Shown here piece after piece: positions 40,907 to 48,372 of a DNA stretch of 48,858 nt (positions within the stretch are counted from its first letter, which is position 1; each line of letters begins with the position of its first letter). The notes beneath the pieces are model-generated. The model ran no database searches. It was not told where the DNA came from and saw nothing but the letters and a program-made list of their open reading frames with translations. The stretch is from positions 1-48,858 of the forward strand of contig DATLZA010000099.1 in the NCBI GenBank assembly GCA_035574235.1. Direction: 5' to 3'. Both the position numbers and the translations under genes were made by a program. This DNA comes from Planctomycetota bacterium (GTDB taxonomy: Bacteria; Planctomycetota; MHYJ01; JACPRB01).

Positions 40907-42370
40907 GTGATTCACTTTCCCGTTCTTCGCTGGGGCGAGCCGTACAAGAGTCTCGACGTCGAGAAGGTCGTTCACTTCGCCACGGGGGAACCCCTGGCCG
41001 AACTCAGCCAGGCCAACGCGGGCCTCATCGAGCGGGATCTCCGCCAGGTCCGCCGCGCCCGCGAGGTCCTGCGGGAGATCCCCTGCAAGGAACTTCTCGA
41101 GCGCTGCCGGAAGGCCGCCGACCTGTTCATGAACGGCACGCTTCCCGTCGGGGACGCCGCCCAGACCCCCCGGGACTTCGTCCGCTTCCAGTCCGCCACG
41201 ACGGGGCTCCCCGAGCACATGTGCCGCATGAACATGCAGAAGCTGCACTACGTGCTCACGAACCTCGAATCCATCCTCCGGTCGCTCCTTCGGGGACTCG
41301 ATTTCGAGATCCTCACGCGCGGCTACGGCACCGAAGACGGCGTCCTGCGGAGTTACCAGGCGACGACCCCGGCCCTCGGCGTCGTCCTGCCCTCGAACTC
41401 CCCCGGCGTCCACGGCCTCTGGCTTCCGATCCTTCCCCTGCAGATCGGACTCGTCCTCAAGCCCGGACCCCAGGAACCCTGGACCCCCTGGCGGATGGCC
41501 CAGGCCTTCTTCCAGGCCGGCATCCCCCGTCAGGCCATCGCCATCTACCCCGGACAGGCGGAGGCGGGCGCGGCGGTGCTCTCGCACTGCCCCCGGAGCC
41601 TCATCTTCGGAAGCACCGCCACGGTGGAGCGCTACCGCGGCAACCCCAACGTCCACGTCCACGGCCCCGGCTTCAGCAAGATTCTGCTGGGCGAAGACGA
41701 AGTGGACCGCTGGGAAAAGTACCTCGACCTCATGGTCACGAGCATCTTCATCAACAGCGGCCGCGGGTGCATCAACTGCTCCGGCATCTGGGCGCCGCGC
41801 CACACGCGCGAGATCGCCGACGCCCTCGCCCGGCGCCTGGGGCCCGTCCGGCCTCTGCCGCCCGAAGATCCCAACGCCTCCCTGGCCGCCTTCACGGTCA
41901 AGGCTCAGGCGGAGGCCATCGAGAAGGACATCGAAGGCGCCCTCCGCGAACCCGGCGTCGAGGACGTCACCGCCAAGTACCGCGACGGGGCCCGCTACGT
42001 CCCCCAGGAGCGCTGCGCGTACCTGCGCCCCACGATCCTCCACAGCGAGTCGCCCGACGCGGCGGCGGCCCACAAGGAGTACATGTTCCCCTTCGCCACG
42101 GTGGTGCGCTGCCCCCAGGAGCAGATGCTCGCCAAGATCGGGCCCACGCTCGTCGCCACCGCCATCACGCGCGACGAGAAGTTCCGCCGGGAGCTTCTCG
42201 ACGCGCGCCATATCGACCGCCTGAACCTCGGGCCGATCCCCACGACCCAGCTCAACTGGCTCCAGCCGCACGAAGGCAACATCGTCGATTTCCTCTTCCG
42301 CAACCGCGCCCTCCAGACGGCTCCGATCGAGAACGGATCCCCCGGAGGGCCCACGGAGAAGCCCCGGTGA
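40907..42370 (+). CDS. Aldehyde dehydrogenase superfamily protein (putative acyl reductase)
   Basis: 487 residues. GTG start with GAGGG 6 bases upstream. ALDH-superfamily features: V-V-L-P-S-N-S-P-G-V-H near residue 162 (nucleotide-binding region), V-L-K-P-G-P-Q-E-P-W-T-P, and the catalytic region N-S-G-R-G-C-I-N-C-S with Cys288 or Cys291 as nucleophile, then E-Y-M-F-P-F-A near 386 and Q-P-H-E-G-N near 463. It does not look like a standard sugar or betaine aldehyde dehydrogenase. Placed between an acid-activating enzyme and an alcohol dehydrogenase, it most likely reduces an acyl thioester or acyl enzyme to an aldehyde, as LuxC does; that is inference from context. It overlaps the fused gene downstream by GTGA (42367-42370). 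Confidence 0.82.
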   Translation: MIHFPVLRWGEPYKSLDVEKVVHFATGEPLAELSQANAGLIERDLRQVRRAREVLREIPCKELLERCRKAADLFMNGTLPVGDAAQTPRDFVRFQSATTGLPEHMCRMNMQKLHYVLTNLESILRSLLRGLDFEILTRGYGTEDGVLRSYQATTPALGVVLPSNSPGVHGLWLPILPLQIGLVLKPGPQEPWTPWRMAQAFFQAGIPRQAIAIYPGQAEAGAAVLSHCPRSLIFGSTATVERYRGNPNVHVHGPGFSKILLGEDEVDRWEKYLDLMVTSIFINSGRGCINCSGIWAPRHTREIADALARRLGPVRPLPPEDPNASLAAFTVKAQAEAIEKDIEGALREPGVEDVTAKYRDGARYVPQERCAYLRPTILHSESPDAAAAHKEYMFPFATVVRCPQEQMLAKIGPTLVATAITRDEKFRRELLDARHIDRLNLGPIPTTQLNWLQPHEGNIVDFLFRNRALQTAPIENGSPGGPTEKPR

Positions 42371-44886
42371 AGGCCGATCCCGCCGTCCGTCCCGCGCCCT
42401 TCGAGGTGCCGACCCGCACCCGCCTCGTCTTCGGCGCCGGAGCGGTGGACCGCCTGGGGGAGCTGGCCCGGGAACTCGGGGCCCGCCGGGCGCTGGTCGT
42501 GACCGACCCGGGCATCGTCGCGGCCGGACATCTCGCGCGCGCCCGACGGGCGCTCGAGGCGGCCGGACTCGAAGTCGCCGTCTACGAGGGCGCGCGGGAG
42601 AACCCCACGGAGTCGGACGCCGAAGCCTGCGCCGCTTTCGCCCGCCAGGCCCGTCCCGACCTCATCGTGGGCCTCGGGGGCGGAAGCAGCATGGACACCG
42701 CCAAGGCCGCCAACGTGCTTCTCGCCAACGGCCGGCGGATGCGCGACTACTGGGGCTACGGGAAGGTCCGAAAGCCCCTGCTCCCCCTCATCGCCGTTCC
42801 CACCACCGCCGGCACGGGAAGCGAGTTCCAGTCCTACGCCCTCATCAGCCACGACGAGACCCATCAGAAGATGGCCTGCGGCGACCCGAAGATCGCCGCG
42901 GCGGCGGCCCTGCTCGATCCGGAGCTGACGCTCTCCCAGCCGCGCCGCGTGACGGCCAACACGGGCATGGACGCCGTGGCCCACGCCGTCGAGACCGCCG
43001 TCACGAACAAACGCCACGAACGGTCCGCGCTCTGCGCGCGCGAGGCCTTCCGGCGGCTCGTCGGCGCGTTCCGGCGGGTTCTGGAGCATCCCGAGGACCT
43101 CGAGGCGCGGGCGCAGATGCAGCTCGGCGCCGCCTACGCCGGCATGGCCATCGAGCTCAGCATGCTCGGAGCGGCCCACGCGCTGGCCAACCCTCTCACG
43201 GCGCGCTTCGACGTCGTCCACGGCCAGGCGGTGGGGATGATGCTGCCCCACGTCGTTCGCTTCAACGCCGCCGACCCGGCCGCCCGGGACATCTACGGCG
43301 ACCTTCTTGCCGCCGCGGGACTTGCGCCCGCGGACGCGGATCCGGCCGACGCCGGGGAGAGGCTCGCCGCGCTCCTCGAGGAGCTCCTGGACGCCGCGGG
43401 AATGCCCCGGCGCCTGGACGCGTTCGGAGTTCCCGCCTCGGCGGTCCCGGAGCTCGCCGCGGAGGCCGCCCACCAGTGGACCGCGCGCTTCAACCCCCGG
43501 CCCGTCGCCGCCGCGGACCTGGAAGCCCTCTACCGCCGGGCGCTCGGTACGCCCGCCGCGGCGACGCCTCCGCCGCCGGCCCCGGACGACGGCGAGTCCG
43601 ACGTGGGCAATTACTTCGTCTCGAACTACCCGCCCTATTCCTTCTGGAAGCCCGAGCGCGCCCGGGAAGCCCTGGAGGCGTTCGAGGCGCCCTCCGCCCC
43701 GGGCGCCTCCCTCGGGGTCTACGTCCACATCCCCTTCTGCCGCAAACGCTGCCACTTCTGCTACTTCCGCGTCTACACGGACAAGAACGCCGAGGAGATC
43801 CAGCGGTATCTCGACGGCCTCGTCCGCGAGCTCTCGCTCCTGCGCGACCGCCCCGCGGTGGCCGGCCGGCGGCCGGACTTCGTCTACTTCGGCGGCGGAA
43901 CGCCGTCGTACCTTTCGGTCCGGCAGCTTTCGATCCTGGCCGACCGGATGAAGGAACTTCTCCCCTGGGACCGCGCGGAGGAAGTGACCTTCGAGTGCGA
44001 ACCGGGAACGCTGACCGAGGAGAAGCTCCGTTACCTCCGGGAGATGGGCGTGACGCGCCTGAGCCTCGGGGTGGAGCACTTCGACGAGGACATCCTGCGC
44101 CTCAACGGCCGGGCGCACGGGGCGGCGGACATCGACCGCGCGTACGGCCTGGCGCGACAGGCGGGCTTCCCCCAGATCAACATCGACCTCATCGCCGGCA
44201 TGATGGGAGACACGGACGAGCGCTGGGACCGCGCGGTGGATCGGACGCTGGAGCTGCGGCCCGACAGCGTGACGATCTACCAGATGGAGATCCCGTACAA
44301 CACGAGCCTCTACCAGGACATGATCGCCAAGGGGCTCGACGTCGCGCCGCTGGCGGACTGGAGGACGAAGCGCCGCTGGACGGCGCGGGCGTTCGAGCGC
44401 CTGGAGGCGGCCGGCTACGCCGTCACGAGCGCCTACACCGCGGTGCTCGACCCGGGCCGCACGCGGTTCGTCTACCGGGACCGGCTCTGGACCGGGGCGG
44501 ACCTTCTCGGGCTCGGAGTGGCTTCCTTCGGCCACATCGGGGGCACGCACTACCAGAACGTCCACCACTGGGAACCGTATCTCGAGAAGCTCCGCGCCGG
44601 CGAGCTGCCCGTCTTCCGGGCGCTGCGGACCACGCCCGAGGAGCGGTTCATCCGGGAGTTCATCCTCCAGATGAAGCTCGGGCGGATCCGGCCGGACTAC
44701 TTCCGCGCGAAGTTCGGAACGGACGTGCGGGAGCGGTTCGCCGGGCCCCTGGCGGAACTGCGGCGGCGCGGCTACCTCGAGGAGAACGGCACGGAGCTCC
44801 GGCTCCGCCGCGAGGGGCTTCTCCGGGTGGACCGTCTGGTGCATCTTTTCTTCCTTCCGGAGCATCGCGATGCGCGCTACACCTGA
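42367..44886 (+). CDS. Fusion of iron-type alcohol dehydrogenase and HemN/HemW-like radical SAM protein
   Basis: 839 residues in one frame. Residues about 10-390 are an iron-containing alcohol dehydrogenase: G-L-G-G-G-S-S-M-D-T-A-K at 102-113 binds the nicotinamide cofactor, and metal ligands Asp202, His206, His271 and His285 keep the same spacing (4, 65, 14) as in lactaldehyde reductase FucO. Residues about 391-415 are an alanine/proline linker. From about 440, Y-V-H-I-P-F-C-R-K-R-C-H-F-C holds the radical SAM triad Cys458, Cys462, Cys465 (C-x3-C-x2-C), followed by Y-F-G-G-G-T-P-S, S-L-G-V-E-H-F and a HemN-type C-terminal region to 835. HemN and HemW act in haem synthesis or haem handling; relatives do other radical chemistry. 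The GTG start overlaps the ALDH stop; the end overlaps the FAD gene by 17 bases. No neighbouring gene suggests haem synthesis. Confidence 0.85.
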   Translation: MKADPAVRPAPFEVPTRTRLVFGAGAVDRLGELARELGARRALVVTDPGIVAAGHLARARRALEAAGLEVAVYEGARENPTESDAEACAAFARQARPDLIVGLGGGSSMDTAKAANVLLANGRRMRDYWGYGKVRKPLLPLIAVPTTAGTGSEFQSYALISHDETHQKMACGDPKIAAAAALLDPELTLSQPRRVTANTGMDAVAHAVETAVTNKRHERSALCAREAFRRLVGAFRRVLEHPEDLEARAQMQLGAAYAGMAIELSMLGAAHALANPLTARFDVVHGQAVGMMLPHVVRFNAADPAARDIYGDLLAAAGLAPADADPADAGERLAALLEELLDAAGMPRRLDAFGVPASAVPELAAEAAHQWTARFNPRPVAAADLEALYRRALGTPAAATPPPPAPDDGESDVGNYFVSNYPPYSFWKPERAREALEAFEAPSAPGASLGVYVHIPFCRKRCHFCYFRVYTDKNAEEIQRYLDGLVRELSLLRDRPAVAGRRPDFVYFGGGTPSYLSVRQLSILADRMKELLPWDRAEEVTFECEPGTLTEEKLRYLREMGVTRLSLGVEHFDEDILRLNGRAHGAADIDRAYGLARQAGFPQINIDLIAGMMGDTDERWDRAVDRTLELRPDSVTIYQMEIPYNTSLYQDMIAKGLDVAPLADWRTKRRWTARAFERLEAAGYAVTSAYTAVLDPGRTRFVYRDRLWTGADLLGLGVASFGHIGGTHYQNVHHWEPYLEKLRAGELPVFRALRTTPEERFIREFILQMKLGRIRPDYFRAKFGTDVRERFAGPLAELRRRGYLEENGTELRLRREGLLRVDRLVHLFFLPEHRDARYT

Positions 44887-46162
44887 CGGACGGGACTGGG
44901 ACGCGATCGTCGTGGGCGGGGGCCCCGCGGGTTCGACCGCGGGGGCGGTCCTGGCGCTCCACGGCCGCCGGGTGCTCCTCCTCGAAAAGGAGAAGTTCCC
45001 GCGCTACCACATCGGCGAGTCGCTCATGCCGTACTGCTACTTCCCGCTGGAGCGCGTGGGCATGGTGGAGGCCATGAAGGCCTCCTCCTTCCCGAAGAAA
45101 TACAGCGTCCAGTTCGTCAGCATGGACGGGCGGGCGTCGCAGCCGTTTTACTTCTTCCAGCACTTCGATCATCCGGCGGCCCAGACGTGGCAGGTGCTGC
45201 GGAGCGAATTCGACCGGATGCTCCTCGAGAACGCCCGCGCCAAGGGCGTCGAGGTGCGCGAGGAAACGAAGGTCCTGGAGCTCCTGCGCGAAGGAAACCG
45301 CGTGGTGGGCGTCCGGGCGGCGCCGAAATCGGGCCGGCCCTACGAGGTCCGCGCCCCCGTGACGATCGACGCCAGCGGCCGCGACGGCCTGAGCGTGCAC
45401 CGGCAGCACTGGCGGGTCAACGATCCGGTGCTCCGGAAGACGGCGCTCTGGACGTACTACCGGGGAGCCAAGCGCGACCCGGGGCTCGACGAGGGCGCCA
45501 CGACCGTCGCCTTTCTTCCCTACAAGGGCTGGTTCTGGTACATCCCCCTCCCGGACGACATCGTCAGCGTCGGAATCGTGGCCGATCCGGATTATCTTTT
45601 CGGGGAAACCAAGGACCGGGCCGCGGTCTTCGACCGCGAGGTCGAGCGGAATCCCTGGGTGAAAGACCACGTGGCGCCGGGACGGCGGGTGAACGCGCCG
45701 GGACTTTCGGAAGGACCGTTTTACACCACGAGCGAATGGTCCTACCGGTCGCGCTACGGCGCGGCGGACGGGCTGGTCCTGGCGGGGGACGCGTTCGGGT
45801 TCCTCGATCCGGTCTTCTCGTCGGGCGTTTTCCTCGCCCTCAAGAGCGGGGAGCTCGCCGCCGACGCGGTCCACGCGGCGCTGGCGGCGGGGGACGTTTC
45901 CGCGGAACGCTTCCGGGAATACGGCGCCACGATGTCCCGGGGCATGGAGGCCATGCGGAAGCTGGTCTACGCTTTCTACGACCACGAGTTCCACATGCGG
46001 GAATTCGTGCGTCAGTATCCGCACCTGCGGGGGGACGTGACGGACTGCCTGATCGGCAACCTCTTCCGGGACTTCACGGATCTGTTCCGGGCGGTCGGCG
46101 AGTTCGCGCGCCTGCCGGAACCTTCGGGGTGCGGAAGCCCGTTCGTGGCCGCCGGGGCGTGA
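44870..46162 (+). CDS. FAD-dependent oxidoreductase, flavin halogenase-like
   Basis: 430 residues. The FAD motif is V-V-G-G-G-P-A-G-S-T-A-G at 14-25, then L-L-L-E-K-E-K-F-P-R-Y-H-I-G-E-S-L near 40, which is shared by phenolic flavin-dependent halogenases and some reductases. W-F-W-Y-I-P at 221-226 matches the W-x-W-x-I-P signature of halogenases. V-L-A-G-D-A-F-G-F-L-D-P-V-F-S-S-G near 305 is the second FAD site. The family halogenates aromatic rings or reduces and oxidises lipids such as prenyl groups; motif presence alone does not prove halogenation. GGAG lies 7 bases before the ATG, inside the end of the fused gene (17-base overlap), so it belongs to the same operon. Confidence 0.83.
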   Translation: MRATPDGRDWDAIVVGGGPAGSTAGAVLALHGRRVLLLEKEKFPRYHIGESLMPYCYFPLERVGMVEAMKASSFPKKYSVQFVSMDGRASQPFYFFQHFDHPAAQTWQVLRSEFDRMLLENARAKGVEVREETKVLELLREGNRVVGVRAAPKSGRPYEVRAPVTIDASGRDGLSVHRQHWRVNDPVLRKTALWTYYRGAKRDPGLDEGATTVAFLPYKGWFWYIPLPDDIVSVGIVADPDYLFGETKDRAAVFDREVERNPWVKDHVAPGRRVNAPGLSEGPFYTTSEWSYRSRYGAADGLVLAGDAFGFLDPVFSSGVFLALKSGELAADAVHAALAAGDVSAERFREYGATMSRGMEAMRKLVYAFYDHEFHMREFVRQYPHLRGDVTDCLIGNLFRDFTDLFRAVGEFARLPEPSGCGSPFVAAGA

Positions 46163-46175
46163 GGGCGGTCCGCCG

Positions 46176-46205
46176 TTGACGCTCTTCGCCCGCGGGGGTT
46201 AGAAT
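46176..46205 (+). promoter_or_regulatory. Sigma-70-like promoter of the Uma2 gene
   Basis: TTGACG (46176-46181), an 18-base spacer and TAGAAT (46200-46205). An ATG at 46204 overlaps the -10 box, so the real start is the ATG at 46216, 10 bases after the box, with almost no leader. Confidence 0.7.
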
Positions 46206-46215
46206 GCGCGGCGCC

Positions 46216-46797
46216 ATGGAAGCGCGGCGCGGCCGGACTCCTCCCTCGTCTCCCCGCCGGCGGCTCTTCAGCGTCGGGGAGTTCCACGCTCTGAGCCGGG
46301 CGGGCATCCTCCGCGAGACCGACCGCGTGGAGCTGATCCGGGGGGAAATTCTGCGGATAAGTCCGATCGGAAGTCGGCACGCGGCCTGCGTGGATCGCCT
46401 GACCCGCAACCTCGTCGTCCAGGTCGGCGCGAGGGCCATTGTGCGGATTCAGAATCCACTGCGTCTGGGAAGCCGGTCGGAAGTTCAGCCGGATATTGCC
46501 CTTGTCCGGCCTGCACGGGATTTCTACGCCAAGGCTCATCCGGACCCCCGGGATGTCCGTCTTTTGGTCGAGGTCGCGGAGCAAGCGGAGATCGAGCGGC
46601 GGGTGAAGATTCCGCTCTATGCGGATCATCGGGTTCGCGAGGTGTGGCTGGTGGACCTGGGCCGCGGCCTCGTGGAAGCGTACTCCCGCCCCGCCGAAGG
46701 AAGGTACCGCGACATCCGCCGGGAAGGGCCTGAGGGCGTTTTGAAGCCGCGCGCGCTTGGGGGAATCTCCGTCGCCGTGAAGGACCTTCTCGGATAA
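46216..46797 (+). CDS. Uma2-family (PD-(D/E)XK-fold) putative nuclease
   Basis: 193 residues. The first 16 residues are basic and proline-rich. The Uma2/DUF820 pattern follows: F-S-V-G-E-F-H-A-L at 18-26, D-R-V-E-L-I-R-G-E at 36-44, Q-P-D-I-A-L-V-R with Asp93, L-L-V-E-V-A-E with Glu119 and V-K-I-P-L-Y-A with Lys131; Asp93, Glu119 and Lys131 fit a restriction-type nuclease site. Family members are widespread in planctomycetes and cyanobacteria, and their biological role is unclear. It is transcribed from its own promoter and is followed after 18 bases by the thioesterase gene. Confidence 0.85.
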   Translation: MEARRGRTPPSSPRRRLFSVGEFHALSRAGILRETDRVELIRGEILRISPIGSRHAACVDRLTRNLVVQVGARAIVRIQNPLRLGSRSEVQPDIALVRPARDFYAKAHPDPRDVRLLVEVAEQAEIERRVKIPLYADHRVREVWLVDLGRGLVEAYSRPAEGRYRDIRREGPEGVLKPRALGGISVAVKDLLG

Positions 46798-46815
46798 TTC
46801 GGCGAGGGCTGCGCG

Positions 46816-47241
46816 ATGCCTTCCGAGTTCCGCATGACCCATCGGGTGGAGTTCGCCGACACCGACATGGCGGGGATGGCCCATTTTTCGAGCTATTTCC
46901 GGTACATGGAGGTGACGGAACACGCCTTCATCCGGAGCCTGGGGTTTTCGATCGACATGGGACCGCGCTTCAAAGTGGGCTGGCCGCGCGTCCACGTGGA
47001 ATGCGACTACGGGGCGCCGCTGCGGTTCGAAGACGAGGTGGAGGTCCATCTTCGGGTGCGGGAGAAGCGCGAGAAGGCGATCACGTACGATTTCACGTTC
47101 CGGCGGGTCCGGCCCGAGCCGGCGGTCGAGGTGGCGCGGGGGGCGATCACGACCGTCTGCGTGGCGCGGGACGAAAACGGCCGGATGACGGCGGTGCCGA
47201 TTCCCCAGGAGGTTTCGCGCATGATCGAGGTGGCCCGATGA
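46816..47241 (+). CDS. Hotdog-fold acyl-CoA thioesterase (4HBT/YbgC-like)
   Basis: 141 residues, normal for the family. The active-site stretch F-A-D-T-D-M-A-G-M-A-H-F has Asp17 at the place of the catalytic aspartate in YbgC and 4-hydroxybenzoyl-CoA thioesterase, followed by Y-F-R-Y-M-E. It hydrolyses acyl-CoA or acyl-carrier thioesters. GAGGG lies 8 bases before the ATG. Although behind Uma2, it could work with the acid-activating and reducing enzymes upstream, by releasing free acid; that is inference. It overlaps the next gene by ATGA (47238-47241). Confidence 0.87.
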   Translation: MPSEFRMTHRVEFADTDMAGMAHFSSYFRYMEVTEHAFIRSLGFSIDMGPRFKVGWPRVHVECDYGAPLRFEDEVEVHLRVREKREKAITYDFTFRRVRPEPAVEVARGAITTVCVARDENGRMTAVPIPQEVSRMIEVAR

Positions 47242-47795
47242 CGTCGCAGCAGGCCCAGCCGGGGATGGCGTGGCTCGGGTTCGCTCTTCTGACGGTGGCG
47301 GCGTGGGGAGTGTACGGCGTGTGCCTTCATGCCGGCCAGGTGGCGATGGGCGATCCGGCCCACGGCCGCTGGAAGGCGTTTCTCTTCGTCGGCGTGGCCT
47401 ATTTCCTGACGGCGGTGCTGGCGCCGCTGGCGATTCTTCTGGTCAAAGGAGCGTCCTGGAGCATGCCGGGCAAGGGCGTCTTCTGGTCGCTCGTGGCGGG
47501 GATCGTGGGGGCCGCGGGGGCGTTCGGAGTCCTCCTGGCGTTCGCGGCCAAGGGAACGCCGCCGGTCGTGATGTCGATCGTCTTCGCCGGAGCGCCCGTC
47601 GTCAACGCGGTCGTCGCCATGGCGCTTCACCGGCCGGAGGGGGGACTCGCCTCGATCCGGTGGCCTTTCTTCCTGGGCATCGTGCTGGCCGCCGTGGGCG
47701 GTTGCCTCGTCACGCTCTACCGCCCGATGCCGCCGGCGCCCGGCAAGCACCCCCCGGTCGCTCCCGCCGCCGCCCCGGCCGAGCGGGGGAAGTGA
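47238..47795 (+). CDS. Multi-pass membrane protein, DMT/EamA-like
   Basis: 185 residues with about five membrane segments (W-L-G-F-A-L-L-T-V-A-A-W-G-V-Y-G-V, F-L-F-V-G-V-A-Y-F-L-T-A-V-L-A, W-S-L-V-A-G-I-V-G-A-A-G-A-F, V-V-M-S-I-V-F-A-G-A-P-V-V-N and F-F-L-G-I-V-L-A-A-V-G-G). The W-G-V-Y-G start and the A-G-A-P-V-V-N-A-V helix recall drug/metabolite transporters, but the protein is half the usual length. The tail is proline/alanine-rich. It overlaps the thioesterase by 4 bases. Its stop abuts the convergent membrane gene with no gap. Confidence 0.65.
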   Translation: MTSQQAQPGMAWLGFALLTVAAWGVYGVCLHAGQVAMGDPAHGRWKAFLFVGVAYFLTAVLAPLAILLVKGASWSMPGKGVFWSLVAGIVGAAGAFGVLLAFAAKGTPPVVMSIVFAGAPVVNAVVAMALHRPEGGLASIRWPFFLGIVLAAVGGCLVTLYRPMPPAPGKHPPVAPAAAPAERGK

Positions 47796-48359
47796 TCAAC
47801 CCGCGCGCGCCGGCCGTCCCCTCCGCCTCCAGGTTCGAACGCACAAGGTAAGCGCGCCGACCGTCCCCGAGGCGTACGCCGCCACGTGCGCCCAGAGGTT
47901 CGCGATGAACCGGTGGTGCCGTTCTTCCGGAACGAGCCCGGCGAGATCCGGAACCAGGCGAACCCACCCCATCTTCGCGAAGAACCATCCGGCGAGCCCC
48001 GCCGCCAGCGACGTGACCGCCATTCCCCCGAGCACGACCGCCACGGGTCCGACCAGGTGGCGCGCCGAGAGTTTCGGACGCGATCCCGCGCGGGCGGCCA
48101 CGGCCAGCGGTACGCCGAGAATCAGGCCCATCCACCACGTGGCGATCACGCCCCAGCCCAGCGCCAGAAGCGCCGGGGACGTCGTGTCGAACACCGGCGG
48201 ATGCCCCACCGTGAAGTATTCCACGCACACCCGCACGGTCACCTGGTCCTGAACGATCCCGTAGAGGATCGCCGCTCCGACGCTCAGGAGAAGAATGCCG
48301 AGCACGGCCATGAAGAAAGTCCAGCACTCTCTTTCGAAATCCCCCAGGTCGCGGGCCAC
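47796..48359 (-). CDS. Membrane protein of unknown function, next to ABC ATPase
   Basis: 187 residues, about four membrane segments (A-V-L-G-I-L-L-L-S-V-G-A-A-I-L-Y, A-L-G-W-G-V-I-A-T-W-W-M-G-L-I-L, V-A-V-V-L-G-G-M-A-V-T-S-L-A-A and A-Y-A-S-G-T-V-G-A-L-T-L) with a basic C-terminus. I do not recognise a family. The GTG at 48359 lies 13 bases after the ATPase stop; a later ATG (about 48311) would remove the first 16 residues, and neither has a good ribosome binding site. The close spacing suggests co-transcription with the ATPase. Confidence 0.55.
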   Translation of the reverse strand: MARDLGDFERECWTFFMAVLGILLLSVGAAILYGIVQDQVTVRVCVEYFTVGHPPVFDTTSPALLALGWGVIATWWMGLILGVPLAVAARAGSRPKLSARHLVGPVAVVLGGMAVTSLAAGLAGWFFAKMGWVRLVPDLAGLVPEERHHRFIANLWAHVAAYASGTVGALTLCVRTWRRRGRPARAG

Positions 48360-48372
48360 GCCCGGTCGTCCG

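Noticed and set aside
43530-43640. Possible frameshift or assembly fusion creating the dehydrogenase-radical SAM protein
   Set aside because: The frame is continuous, the linker is typical proline/alanine, and no start codon with a ribosome binding site is seen at the start of the second domain. Reads would still be needed to exclude an assembly error.
41995-44865. A 956-codon antisense open frame opposite the fusion gene
   Set aside because: It mirrors the sense codons, has no recognisable domains, and the sense protein has intact active sites in two enzymes.
42367-44886. Radical SAM domain as anaerobic sulfatase maturase for the sulfatases
   Set aside because: The motif context (H-I-P-F-C-x3-C-H-F-C, G-G-G-T-P-S) is HemN/HemW-like and lacks the extra cysteine-rich region of maturases.
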